A DNA stretch of 64,000 nt from Bufo bufo (lineage: Eukaryota > Chordata > Amphibia > Anura > Bufonidae), in contig NC_053392.1 of assembly GCF_905171765.1 (NCBI RefSeq), positions 107,034,321-107,098,320 on the forward strand, read 5' to 3'. Every line of letters starts with the position of its first letter. Position 1 is the first letter of the stretch. The translations under genes and the position numbers were made by a program. Positions 40,877 to 53,062 of this stretch are shown here, in pieces. The notes below the pieces were generated by a model. It was not told where the DNA came from. It made no database searches and saw only the letters and a list, made by a program, of their open reading frames with translations.

Positions 40877-41916
40877 CACTCACCTGAAGAATTATTAGGA
40901 ACACCTGTTCTATTTCTCATTAATGCAATTATCTAGTCAACCAATCACATGGCAGTTGCTTCAATGCATTTAGGGGGGTGGTCCTGGTCAAGACAATCTC
41001 CTGAACTCCAAACTGAATGTCAGAATGGTAAAGAAAGGTGATTTAAGTAATTTTGAGCGTGGCATGGTTGTTGGTGCCAGACGGGCCGGTCTGAGTATTT
41101 CACAATCTGCTCAGTTACTGGGATATTCATGCACAACCATTTCTAGGGTTTACAAAGAATGGTGTGAAAAGGGAAAAACATCCAGTATGCGGCAGTCCTG
41201 TGGGCAAAAATGCCTTGTGGATGCTAGAGGTCAGAGGAGAATGGGCCGACTGATTCAAGCTGATAGAAGAGCAACGTTGACTGAAATAACCACTCGTTAC
41301 AACCGAGGTATGCAGCAAAGCATTTGTGAAGCCACAACACGCACAACCTTGAGGCTGATGGGCTACAACAGCAGAAGACCCCACCAGGTACCACTCATCT
41401 CCACTACAAATAGGAAAAAGAGTCTATAATTTGCACGAGCTCACCAAAATTGGACTGTTGAAGACTGGAAAAATGTTGCCTGGTCTGATGAGTCTCGATT
41501 TCTGTTGAGACATTCAAATGGTAGAGTCCGAATTTGGCGTAAACAGAATGAGAACATGTATCCATCCTCTGATGGCTACTTCCAGCAGGATAATGCACCA
41601 TGTCACAAAGCTCGAATCATTTCAAATTGGTTTCTTGAACATGACAATGAGTTCACTGTACTAAAATGGCCCCCACAGTCACCAGATCTCAACCCAATAG
41701 AGCATCTTTGGGATGTGGTGGAACGGGAGCTTCGTGCCCTGGATGTACATCCCTCAAATCTCCATCAACTGCAAGATGCTATCCTATCAATATGGGCCAA
41801 CATTTCTAAAGAATGCTATCAACACCTTGTTGAATCAATGCCACGTAGAATTAAGGCAGTTCTGAAGGCAAAACACTGCATTAGTATGGTGTTCCTAATA
41901 ATTCTTTAGGTGAGTG
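40877..41916 (+). mobile_element. Tc1-like element, DD36E class, internally deleted
   Basis: The ends CACTCACCTGAAGAATTATT and AATAATTCTTTAGGTGAGTG form inverted repeats, with TA at 40875-40876 and 41917-41918. Length 1,040 bp. It is inserted in the old Tc1 element. The transposase gene has a stop and a missing middle section. Confidence 0.88.
41025..41909 (+). pseudogene. DD36E Tc1-like transposase, broken
   Basis: The first 134 codons (41025-41429) are open: MVKKGDLSNFERGMVVGARR, HTH motifs (ISQSAQLLGYSCTTISRVYK). A TAA at 41427-41429 ends them. The same frame continues after the stop with AWSDESRF (first Asp), then QQDNAPCH (second Asp) and NPIEHLW (Glu), with 36 residues between the last two. 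Total about 294 codons against about 340 for the class. The Gly-rich segment expected between the first and second Asp is missing; QNENMYPSS runs straight into DGYFQQD. It cannot encode active enzyme. Confidence 0.8.
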
Positions 41917-42387
41917 TATAACCCAACCCTGATCTTTATTTCTTCACAACCTTATTTCTGACCTATTTGGGGGCTCCTTGGTCTTCATGTTGCTTAGCAG
42001 CATTGAAGACTTAGGGGGCTTTCAGAACAGGTGTATTTATCCGCATATCATGTGGCAGTTCATGTGACACTCTGATTCCACACAGTGGACTTTATTAAAC
42101 TAGTGTTGTGATTCCTGAAGTTAATTGATTAAATCAGACCTTATTTATAGGTTTTATCGCAAAGGGAGTGAATACTTATGCATTCACAACTTTTCATTTA
42201 CATTTTTTTTAACCAGGTATTTTTCCTGCCACTGTAAGAATTTCAACTGTTATCAGGACCATTACATAGAATCTAAATTAAAATCCATTTTAATTCTAGG
42301 TTGTAAGGTAAAAAAACAGAAAAATCACCAAGGGAGAATGGGTTAATGCTTTTGCAAGGCACTGGACTTTTACTAAGCACAAAGTAA

Positions 42388-42861
42388 TGCCTCTTTCACA
42401 CTACCGTATGGCTATTTCAGTGTTTTGCGGTCCGTTTTTCACAGATCCGTTGTTCCGTTTTTTTGTTTCCGTTGTGTTTCCGTTTCCATTCCGTTTTTCC
42501 GTTCCGTTTTTCCGTATGTCATATACAGTATACAGTAATTACATAGAAAAAATTGGGCTTGGCATAACTTTTTCAATAGATGGACCCGCAAAAACGGAAC
42601 GGATACGGAAGACATACGGATGCATTTTTTTGCGGACCCATTGACTTGGATGGAGCCACGGAATGTGATTTGCAGGCAATAATAGGACTTGTTCTATCTT
42701 TCAACGGAACGGAAAAACGGAAATACGGAAACGGAATGCATACGGAGTACATTCCGTTTTTGCGGAACCATTGAAATGAATGGCTCTGTATACGGACCGT
42801 ACACGGAACGCAAAAAACGGCCCGCAAAACGGAAATAAAAAATGGTAGTGTGAAAGAGGCC
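42388..42861. mobile_element. Harbinger-type MITE rich in CCGTTT motifs
   Basis: The ends are TGCCTCTTTCACACTACCGT and GGTAGTGTGAAAGAGGC, with TAA at 42385-42387 and 42862-42864. The interior is full of short inverted CCGTTTTTCCG / CGGAAAAACGG motifs and TTGCGGACCCATTGACTTGG. Confidence 0.8.
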
Positions 42862-42864
42862 TAA

Positions 42865-43383
42865 GGGTATAGGTACTAGTGAGGCAAAACAAGCTGCTAT
42901 GGAGCCTCTTGCTAGAGGCCTAAACATACTATTGCTGCAATTTCTCATTCAATTTGTGCAGAGAATCTCTTTGCACAATTCCTACTATCAAACATAAAGT
43001 GGTTGAACCACTAATAATATTCAGCATTTTTCAAACCAACACCTGGATCTCAATACTTTTGTAATTGAAAACTTATTATAGCCACTGAGTTATTCAATAA
43101 AGTGTTTCTGTATGCATCACCTGCTGTTATTTTCCTAATTTCTCTGTCCACCTCTATGATGTGGTCACACATGCTCAGTTCTGTCCTTTAACTGCCATAA
43201 GCCATATCTTCCATTAGAAGCTGTGACAGTTACAAGAAGAGAGCTGTAGCGGAAAGGATATACGCCCTGAGAAAAGAAACTCCCCTTGAGCTGCCAGCAA
43301 TTGTAGCAATAAAAGAAGAGATCTCTGGATCCATGTGAGGTAAAGGACTGGGTTTAGCTTTGTTTGGAAGTGGTGGTCATGTA
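42865..43383. other. No gene seen; MITE-like flank
   Basis: Non-coding. 43190-43380 (GCTGTGACAGTTACAAGAAG..GGTAAAGGACTGGG), continued beyond the next hAT by CTATATGATGTCTGGGATAA, looks like one older MITE-type repeat split by the hAT. Confidence 0.35.
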
Positions 43384-43486
43384 CAGGGCCGTCTTTAATA
43401 TTGATTGGACCCTGGGCAAAAATTTACCAGGGCCCCCTGGATCCCGCCTTCCCACACCCTAGCATGCAATCACACCCTCCACCACA

Positions 43487-43518
<32 letters not shown>

Positions 43519-44852
43519 CCACACACCTGGTAGAGTCCAGTGAATTACTGTAAATACTTCCAGTTCTGAAGACTCCAGCGGCTCAGGATCAGTGCTCTGG
43601 GCAGCTGGGCTCAGGCTGGAAGTGGGCACCGCTCTGCAATTCAGGAAGGAGACTGGGGCTCGGCTCACCCTAGTGTTACAGTGCACCCCACAGTATGCAG
43701 TATAGCACCCTATAGTATAAAGCACCCCACAGTATACAGTAGAGCAGTATAGCACTCCACAATATACAGCTCCCCACAGTTTACAGTAAAGCAGTATAGC
43801 ACCCCACAGTATACAGCAACCCAACGGTATACAGCACCCCACAGTATACAATAGAGCAGTATAGCACCCCACAATATACAGCTCCCCACAGTATACAGCA
43901 CCTCACAGTATACAGTATACAGCACCCCAAACTATACAGAATACAGCATCTCACAGTATACAGCACCCCAAACTATACAGAATACAGCACCTCACAGTAT
44001 ACAGTATACAGCACCCCAAACTATAGAGAATACGACACCTCACAGTATACAGCCCCCTACAGTATACAGCACCCCAGGTATACAGTAAAGCAGTATAGCA
44101 CCCCACAGTATACAGCAACCCAACAGTATACAGCACCCCACAGCATACTGTAGAGCAGTATAGCACCCCACAGTATACAGCACCCCACAATATACAGCCC
44201 CCACAGTATACAGCACCCTATAGTATACAGCACCCCATAGTATACAGTAGAGCAGTATAGCACTCCACAGTATACAGCACCCCACAGTATACAGTAGAGC
44301 AATATAGCACCCAGTATACAGCACCCCACAGACCCCACAGTATACAGCCCCCCACAGTATACAGTAGAGCAGTATAGCCCCCCATAGTATACAGCACCCC
44401 ATAGTATACAGCCTCCCACAGTATACAGCACCCCACAGTATACAGCACCCCACATTATACAGTAGCTTACAGTATCTTAGTATAACAGCCCCTGTCACCC
44501 TTTCCTGATGTAATCTTCACAAAAAAAGCTCCACAAGTCTGGAAAACTTCTCCTGCAGCAACACTCCTGGTAGACAGGACCTTTGATGACCTCATAGCCA
44601 TGTGACCAGTAATATTGCTAGGTTACTGGTCATATGGTGATGATGTCATCTAAGGTCCTTAAGAGAATCACAGCTCTCACAGTTCGCTGCCTGGAGTGCC
44701 GGCAGGCATGGCATGGCACCCCCCTCTGTAGCTGACAGCCTGACACCCAGGGCAGTGGCCAGCAGGGCTCAAGAGTCAGCTGCCTTGGGCCCCCCAGGAG
44801 CAACTGGGCCCGGGGCAGCTGCCCCTTTTGCCCCTTGTTAAAGACGGCCCTG
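43384..44852. mobile_element. Non-autonomous hAT filled with a short tandem repeat
   Basis: Exact 8-bp duplication GTCATGTA at 43376-43383 and 44853-44860. The ends are CAGGGCCGTCTTTAA and TTAAAGACGGCCCTG (perfect). It contains a (CA)n run at about 43485-43514 and an 800-bp tandem array. No transposase. Confidence 0.92.
43680..44480 (+). repeat. Tandem array of CAGTATACAGCACCCCA-type units
   Basis: About 45 short units of 14-20 bp, mixed as CAGTATACAGCACCCCA and CAGTAGAGCAGTATAGCACC. Longer blocks (GTATACAGTAGAGCAGTATA-GCACCCCACAG) recur, so the array has grown at two scales. Long minus-strand frames across it (rich in YTVGCCIL) are repeat artefacts. Confidence 0.9.
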
Positions 44853-45093
44853 GTCATGTACTATATGATGTCTGGGATAACCCCTTTAAGGATCATATAC
44901 TACAGAAAAATTTATAGAGCACAGCTACAGATATTGATAACTGATGTATACCCACATTTTTTTCACATTAACAAGTATAATTATTCTTTTAGATATAGAA
45001 TTTTAGTAGGATAATAGTATAGTTTAAGACAAAGAACTGAAAGACCACATTTTTACTGGAGCCCTCAACGCAGACATGAAAACATCCTAAATC

Positions 45094-46130
45094 AACCCTT
45101 AGCCCCTTCTACCCCGAAGGTTTTTTTAAAGTTGCCAGAGCCATAACATTTTTATTTTTCCGTTCACATAGCCCTATTGTTTTTGTGGGACAAGTTGTAC
45201 TTTCCAACAACACCACCACCGTTGTGGAATTGGAAAAAAATAACGTCACTTTGCCATTGTTTTACAGTTAGTTTTTTTTAGGGCGTTCATTATGCGGTAA
45301 AACTGGCTTGTGATTTTTATTCTCCAGGTCAGTACGAATCCTGAGATACCACATATAGTTTTCCTTGCATTTTGATACTGGGGAAAAAAAATAAAAATTG
45401 AAAAAAAAAATAGTTTTTTCTTGCTGTCATTTTCTGACCCCTATAACTTTTTTGTAGTTATGTGTGCGGCGCTGTATGGGGGCTAATTTTTTTATGTACT
45501 TTTCATTGATAACATTCTCAGGTGTGTGCAACTTTTTGATCAATTTTTATTTCATTTTTTGTGGAAGGAAAAGCAACCAAAAAATGACAAATCGGCCATT
45601 TTGACCCTTTTTTTTCATTTCGCCTTTTTCCGTATGGGATTAATACTTATTTTGATAGTACGTGCATTTTTGCACATGGCGATACCCATGATTTGTATTT
45701 TTTCTTTTTTTTTATTATTCTCATTTTCAGGGGGGTGATATGAATTTTTATATCTTTTAATTTTTTTATTTATTGTTATTTATTTTTGCACTTTTTTTTT
45801 ATAGTTCCCATAGGGAACCATAACAAGTAATCATTTTTTGTCATAGACTTCAATGCACTAGCAAGGCTCCATAGGAAACACTGTGCAGCAGCCTCCTGTC
45901 ATTCACTATGACAGGGGCTGCCACACGGGAAGAGTGTGCTTCTGGTATTTAGGGCACTCAGATGCCATGGTCAAGTTCTGAGAGGCTAAATGTACGCGAT
46001 CGGCGTTACCGTGTGGCGTTAGCCCCGGGGCCTGCTGTATGAATGAACAGGCACCCGGTTGCTATAGCACCCGCTCTTTAAAGACCTGACATGTGACGTA
46101 ATAGTGCATCATATGTCGGTAAAGGGTTAA
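45094..46130. mobile_element. Probable TTAA-type non-coding element
   Basis: The left end CAACCCTTAGCCCCTT and the right end TCGGTAAAGGGTTAA are inverse-like. The interior is AT-rich, with CACATGGCGATACCCATGAT and a GC-rich right third. It resembles the non-coding element at 1437-3802 in style. No ORF. Confidence 0.5.
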
Positions 46131-47199
46131 GATTTAGACCCTAGCGACTAGTGATTGGCTCCAAAGTCTGCTCCATATAGAGTTTATCCTCTGACAGAAC
46201 TCTAGGGCCCAGAGGCAGAAATTGGCTCCACCAGAGAAAACTCCCGTTCTGAGCCTGATTCTTCTAGTCTAAAATCGTTAGAGTTTAATTGACTTGAAAT
46301 TAAAAAAAATCCAGATCTTATCTGTCTTTTTTTCTAACACGTTCAATACAATGTCCCACTTTCCTTAACCCTTGTCACCTCTAATTAGATTACCACCAAA
46401 AAGTCATAAAATAGAAATTTCATTTTAATTCCATTGCAATGGAATATCTATTTTTTTAATTTCTAGCTCATTCTCCCTTCCTGGAACTACTTGCCTTCCA
46501 GATATCAAGCCGCCATGAGGCACATTTACAGCTGTGAATATATCAGGCTTTGCAGTGAGTGAATTATAAGGCATAGCAGAGTGTGACACTAGCAGGTGTG
46601 TGGTACAATAGGAGTGGCAGCCACAAGGAGGGGGCTTGGGTTTAAATGCTGCTTAATGTTTTCCAACAGCTGCCAGTGTGTTTCAGATGTGCCACTGCTA
46701 AATAAATCAACCCATAATTCTGCTTTTACTGTCTTTCTCTGAGAAAATTAAACAAGCGCGGATACCATAAAACAGTTTATGTAGCTGTAGTCACAGCATT
46801 TGGAGTTTGGGGGGCAAAAGCAATCATATTTTCATCAGAATGGTTCTATGCGGTGGATCTGTATCGATATTACTTCCTGCACCATAAATGTGAGCAGTAA
46901 CTGTGAAATAATGCCTTGGGTTGCACGGAGTTTAATGTTTCATCCCAGATATCCTAGAAACCTTTCTCTAGGTTCTTCACTTGGCTCTTCGTATTGTTAT
47001 TTTATGGTATCCTTCCCTGTTGAAACTATAAAGCTGAATTTTACAAAGACCTACAGCAGTCGTGAAATCTAATGAAACAAATCAAAATATGATGCAAAAG
47101 AGAGAAACTTTTCAAATGGTGTTGTTCATTGAGAGTTGTCGTTTTACCCTAAATATGTCCAAAACTGATTCATTGATGATCCATTTCATAACATACTTT
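46131..47199. other. No gene; apparently unique sequence
   Basis: No repeat termini, tandem structure or coding potential that I can support. It includes a TAATTAGATTA motif near 46384. Together with 16010-16680 and 37850-38560 this is the best candidate for ancestral non-repeat sequence. Confidence 0.35.
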
Positions 47200-47505
47200 G
47201 GGGCACATTTATTAAGACTCGCGTTTTAGATGCCGCTTTTAATAAAACCCTAAGCTGACGGTGGCGCTGGCCTCTTCATAACTTTGGCGGATCATGTGCC
47301 AGTTCCAAATGTAAAGCGGCTTCCTCGCTGTCTTACATTTAGACCTTTTTCTATGCCAGCCCTGCCGGCCCGTACCCTTCCCCGCCCACGCCACTCCCAC
47401 TTTTTTAGATCTGGCGTGAGAAGGGAGAAGATGCAGAATGCGCCGCGATCTGCACCTGGGATATGCCTAATATATAGACGTATATCAGCTTAATAGATGA
47501 CCCCC
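47200..47505. mobile_element. MITE (GGGGCACATTTATTAAG ends)
   Basis: The ends are GGGGCACATTTATTAAGACT and CAGCTTAATAGATGACCCCC. The middle has inverted GGCGGATCATGTGCC / GGCGTG-type segments. About 306 bp, non-coding; class uncertain. Confidence 0.65.
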
Positions 47506-47529
47506 TTTATCTCCATTTTTCTGTTACAG

Positions 47530-48245
47530 ACAGGGGTGTATACAGATCTCATAGGGCCCCATAGCAAAACTTGGAATGGGCCCCACTGCGTAACCCAGTA
47601 TCACGGTGTTGGTGCATCCAGTAATCATAGGCAACCTGTAATACAAAGCGATTACCAGATTTCTAATACATTTTTGTTTTTTATTAATTAGAAGAAAATT
47701 TTTATAGAAAAAATTGTGTCAAAAAAGTCACTCTCATCCACTAATCCGATGTCGGAAAAAGTGGAGCAGGTGCTTCGTAAATATGGATCTCATGCCGAAC
47801 ACCATATTTCTCAATATAATCATACCAGGCAACTGCCATAAATACACTGATATCTCCGACTTCCCTTCACATAGTGCATTATAAAACAAGCTGTCTGAAG
47901 CCACCCCTTAGGGGCTCAGTGGATATGAATTTATACAGTTACCATTGATTTTAATGGAAGCCGTAACTGAATTCTTTGCACTGAGCTCTCTTTACTGGCA
48001 ACAGATGGAAAATCAACTAAATCTATGTCAGAAACAGAAGAATGTGTTCTGTGCTGGATCTTCAGAAGGCCCAATGACAGTCACGTGGTCAACATGCCAC
48101 TGGTTACAGAGTTGCTCTGCTTTTCTTCCGATACAGGTAAACTTGGCCACCACTAGGGGGAGCTTATTGCAAATAGATTTATAAAGCTTACGTTCAGCTT
48201 ATTAACCCCTTACTAATTTTGCAAATCAAACATGTCATTTTATGT
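47530..48245. other. hAT-like fragment, then unrecognised sequence
   Basis: CAGGGGTGTATACAGATCTC at 47531 resembles a hAT left end, but no right end was found. The rest to 48245 shows no gene. Confidence 0.35.
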
Positions 48246-48247
48246 AT

Positions 48248-48950
48248 TAAAGGGGTTGTGTCACTTCAACAAGTGACATTTATCATGTAGAGAATGTTAA
48301 TACAAGGCACTTACTAATTTTTGTTATTGTCCATATTGCTTCCTTCCCTGTATGGATTCATTTTTCCATCACATCATACATTGTGTGTATGATGTGGCTC
48401 GCTGGGATCTCCTGCTATTTTTCTTATGATTATTGGTAGAATGACGCCCTTTCCGATCTCCATATTTATACCATTACCACTGTAAGTACACATTGAACAC
48501 ATGTATGTAATCTTATTCGTATTAAATAAGCCGTATATGTTTATTTGGTGGGTGGTCTACACATTAGGTGGGTGGATTATGTATACACTTAAGGGTATTT
48601 AAACATTACCATATATGTTCACTTTGAATAAATTTCAAGATTTGGGAAAGTGCTGCAGTCCCTTCTCTATTTTTATGCCTATGACCCTAAGCCGGGGTCT
48701 ATAGCTGCGAGCACCATGATATAAATGGACTTACACCGAACTTGGTAAGACATTTTGCTGCTGTTTTGTTCTAGTTGCCTCATACACTGCTCGTTTCCAT
48801 GGTTACGACCACTCTGCAATCCAGCAGTGGTGGTCGTGCTTGCACACTAAAGGAAAAAGTGGCTGCCTCTCTGGTGGCCGAGACCGCGGGAGTGCACATA
48901 GGCTGGTGCTGTTGCCGCCTTAGGCTGGCTATTTCAGGGCCCAATATGAT
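48248..48950. mobile_element. TTAA-type MITE remnant
   Basis: It begins AAAGGGGTTGTGTCACTTCA next to a TTAA-like flank. Inner segments CCATGGTTACGACCACTCTG and CAGCAGTGGTGGTCGTGC form a hairpin at about 48798-48836. About 340 bp of other sequence (48430-48770) seems inserted in it. The right end is not clear. Confidence 0.4.
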
Positions 48951-51271
48951 GTGTCCAGCATGTGCTTGTTTTTTGTGGGATAAAGTGATGTTGTCATTGG
49001 TACCATTTTGGGATACTTATCACTTTTATCGCTTGACATTATGATTTTTGGGTGGTTTGGTGACCAAAAAAGAGCTGTTTTGGCACTTTTATTTTTTTAC
49101 ATCATTCACCTGACAGAATAGATCATGTAATATTTTTATATAGCAGGTCATTACTATTTTTGTAATTCTTTTCAGTCCTACACAATAAAAGCATTTAAAA
49201 AAAAAAAATCTAATCATTCACATCCAATGCAAAGAGTTGGCTGGCTTTGCTAATGAATTGAACAAGGCAGCCAGCCATTTTCAGTTAAAGGGGCTGTGTA
49301 ACAAAACATATTCAACATTTTTTTTAAATTTTAATTACATATAATTACAAAAATATATGTTATACATTTATGCATAAATTAAATCCAACATTTACAGAAA
49401 ATTTGAATTTCTCTGCTTTTAAGACAGATGTTGATTCCTCGCAAAATAGTTATTAACATTCACCATATGTCTACTTTATGTTGGGATCATTTTGTAATTT
49501 TTGGGGGATGTTAAAAGGGTTAGAATTTTGGAACCAATTTTTGAAATTTTCAAGAAAATTTTTAAAATTGTCTTTTTTACGGACTAATTGAGGTCTGAAG
49601 TCACTTTAAGGTAGTTTCATAGTAGAAACCCATAAATGACCCCATTTTAGAAACTACACCCCTCAAATTATTCAGAATTGTTTGTTAAAACTTTGTTAAG
49701 CCTTTAGGTGTTCCACAGAAATCAAAGCAAAATGGAGGTAAAATTTAAAAATTTCATTTTTGTGCAGATTTTCCATTTTAATCCATTTTATATGCAAAAC
49801 AAACCCCAATATGTATTACCCTGATTCTGAAGTTTACAGAAACACCCCATATGTGGATGTAAATCTCTTGGGAACACGGCATGGCAGAGAAAGAAAAGAG
49901 TGCAATATTGTTTTTGGAGGGCAGATTTTGCTAGAATGGTTTTCAGGTGCCATGAAATATTTGAAGAGACCCTGAGGTACCCCTAGAAAGGAAACCCCTA
50001 AAACATGACCACATTTTGGAAACTAAACCCCTCAAGAAATTGATCGAAGGCTGAAGTGAATGTTTTGACCTAACAAGTGTTTTATAGAATTTAGAAACAC
50101 TTGGCTGTGAAAATGAAAAATTACATTTGAATTCTAATAAAATGTTGTTTTAGCCCCAAATTTTAGATTTTACACAAGGTGTAAAAAGAGAAAATTAACT
50201 GCACAATTTGCTATGCATTTTTTCCTGAAAACAGCAACACCCTATACGGTATGTGGTTGTAAAACTGCTGTTTGGGGACTTGCCAGTGTTGAGAAAGGAA
50301 AGAATGGCATCAGGATTTTCTAACATGGAATTTACTGAAATAGATTTTAGGGGTGATCGCATTTTTATTCTTTTGTTGACTGAGCTGTGTGGGAGCTTGT
50401 TTGTTGCGTGATGGGCTGTATTTTTTTTTAGGTTCCATATTGGGGGACAAATGACTTTTTGTTCTCCTTTTATACAATTTTTAGGAGATGAGGTGGGCAA
50501 AAATTGCAATTCTGGCAGTGTGTTTTATTTTTGTTTTTTATGGGGTTCCTCATGCAGTATATATGATAATTTAATTATGTGGGTCGATGTGGTTATGGTG
50601 ATACCAGATTTATTTAGTTTTTTAATGTTTTACTACTTTTGCAGCATTTTTTAAAATGAAAAGTAAGTTATATTTTGCATCGCCATATACTAACATTCAT
50701 AACATTTAGATTTTTATGCCAACTTAGCTGTGTAAGTAGGGATGAGCGAACCCGAACTGTATAGTTCGGGTTCGTACCGAATTTTAGGGTGTCCGTGACA
50801 CGGACCCGAACCCGAACATTTTCGTAAAAGTCCGTGTTCGGGTTCGGTATTCGGCGCTTTCTTGGCGCTTTTTGAAAGGCTGCAAAGCAGCCAATCAACA
50901 AGCGTCATACTACTTGGCCCAAGAGGCCATCACAGCCATGCCTACTATTGGCATGGCTGTGATTGGCCAGTGCAGCATGTGACCCAGCCTCTATTTAAGC
51001 TGGAGTCACGTAGCGCCGCACGTCACTCTGCTATGATCAGTGTAGGGAGAGGTTGCAGCTGCGACGTTAGGGCGAGATTAGGCAGATTAACTCCTCCAAA
51101 AGACTTCATTCTGTGATCGATCTGCAGCTGTGGATCATTGAAGTGCTATTATTGACTTGCTCACTTTTTTGAGGCTGCCCAGAGCGTTTTTAGATCACTT
51201 TTTTTCTGGGGTGATCGGCGGCCATTTTGTGACTTGTGGTGCGCCAGCACAAGCTATCACCAAGTGTATTT

Positions 51272-51730
51272 AACCATCGATAGTGTGGTTATTTTGTGCT
51301 ATATCCTACATCAGCTGCAGGCTGAGCCTGTGTCACCGAAGTGCATTTAACCATCAACAGTCTGGTTATTTTTTGGCCATATACTACATCAGCTGCAGGC
51401 TGAGCCTGTGTCACCCAAGTGCATTTAACCATCAACAGTCTGATTATTTTTTGGCCATATACTACATCTGGTGCAGGCTGAGCCTGTGTCACTCAAGTGC
51501 ATTTAACCATCAACAATCTGATTATTTTTTGGCCATATACTACATCTGGTGCAGGCTGAGCCTGTGTCACCCAAGTGCATTTAACCATCAACAGTCTGAT
51601 TATTTTTTGGCCATATACTACATCTGGTGCACGCTGAGCCTGTGTCACCCAAGTGCATTTAACCATCAACAGTGTGGTTATTTTTTGGCCATATATTACA
51701 TCAGGGGCAAGTTGAGCCTGTCACCCAGCG
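51272..51730 (+). repeat. 78-bp tandem array in hAT3
   Basis: Six units of TTTAACCATCAACAGTCTGG, TTATTTTTTGGCCATATACT, ACATC and GGCTGAGCCTGTGTCACC, differing by a few bases. 78 is a multiple of three, which explains the 150-codon open frame across it. Confidence 0.9.
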
Positions 51731-53045
51731 CCTAAAAAATAGACCTGACATTTCTATTCAACCAAATCTGTACTGTTTTAGCTGGTCAAGTTATTTGTAG
51801 TGACCGTAAAAGCACACTTTTTTTTCTGGGTTGAAAAGCTATTCCCAAATTTGCCATTCTCAAAATAACTAGTTTCTGGTATTTGAGGCCTACTTGAAAT
51901 CTATCCCAAAAAGGATATCTTACATTGAAGGTGCTGATAGTGTCATTCAGAAAAACCTAAGATACACGCTAGCGTGCAGATAGAAGTCTGATTCTGTGAT
52001 TAAACCTATACCTGTCACACAGCGCAAAAAAAACAGGCCTCACATCTCTATTTAACCAAATCTGTACTGTTTTAGCTGGTCAAGTTATTTGTAGTGACCG
52101 TAAAAGCACACTTTTTGTTCTGGGTTGAAAAACCATTCCCAAATTTGCCATTCTCAAAATAACTAGTTTCTGGTATTTGAGGCCTACTTGAAATCTATCC
52201 CAAAAAGAATATCTTACATTGAAGGTACTGATAGTGTCATTCAGAAAAACCTAAGACACACGCTACCGTGCAGATAGAAGTCTGATTCTGAGATTAAACC
52301 TTAACCTGTCACACAGTGCAAAAAAAAACAGGTCTCCCATTTCTATTCAAGCAAATCTGTACTGTTTTATCTGGTCAAGTTATTTGTAGCGACCGTAAAA
52401 GCCCTATTTTTTTCTGGGTTGCAAAACTATTCCCAAATTTGCCATTCTCAAAATAACTAGTTTCTGGTATTTGAGGCCTACTTGAAATCTATCCCAAAAA
52501 GAATATCTTACATTGAAGGTACTGATATTGTCATTCAGAAAAACCTAAGACACACGCTAGCGTGCTGATAGAAGTCTGATTCTGTGATTAAACCTATATC
52601 TGTCACACAGCGCAAAAAAAAAACAGGCCTCACATCTCTATTTAACCAAATCTGTACTGTTTTAGCTGGTCAAGTTATTTGTAGTGACCGTAAAAGCACA
52701 CTTTTTGTTCTGGGTTGAAAAACCATTCCCAAATTTGCCATTCTCAAAATAACTAGTTTCTGGTATTTGAGGCCTACTTGAAATCTATCCCAAAAAGGAT
52801 ATCTTACATTGAAGGTACTGATAGTGTCATTCAGAAAAACCTAAGACACACGCTAGCGTGCAGATAGAAGTCTGATTCTGAGATTAAACCTTAACCTATC
52901 ACACAGTGCAAAAAAAAACAGGTCTCACATTTCTATTCAAGCAAATCTGTACTGTTTTAGCTGGTCAAGTTATTTGTAGCGACCGTAAAAGCCCTATTTT
53001 TTTTCTGGGTTGAAAAACTATTCCCAAATTTGCCATTCTCAAAAT
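51718..53045 (+). repeat. Dimeric 295-bp array upstream of hAT3 transposase
   Basis: Five units starting near 51718, 52011, 52305, 52600 and 52896. Units 2 and 4 share CCTCACATCTCTATTTAACC and GTAGTGACCGTAAAAGCACA. Units 3 and 5 share TTTCTATTCAAGCAAATCTG and GTAGCGACCGTAAAAGCCCT. The array is thus A-B-A-B with a higher-order period of about 590 bp. The last unit is cut off at CTCAAAATTG, directly before the transposase ATG. Confidence 0.92.
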
Positions 53046-53062
53046 TGTGGTGAACGGGAACA

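Larger units (their letters stand above)
39881..42364 (-). mobile_element. Old Tc1-like transposon, minus strand
   Basis: The terminal motif CAGTGCCTTG at 39881 is matched by CAAGGCACTG at 42355-42364. TA precedes the left end; the right TA has mutated. The minus strand carries a heavily mutated Tc1-like transposase. The best-preserved stretch, at about 40265-40310, reads as FTFQQDND on the complement. Stops and frame changes are frequent. It was split by a younger Tc1-like element at 40877-41916; the flanks rejoin as GATGCTTTGTTTA..TAACCCAACCCTG. Confidence 0.75.

Noticed and set aside
43459..44498. Minus-strand ORFs rich in YTVGCCIL motifs
   Set aside because: They are translations of the CAGTATACAGCACCCC array in the hAT.
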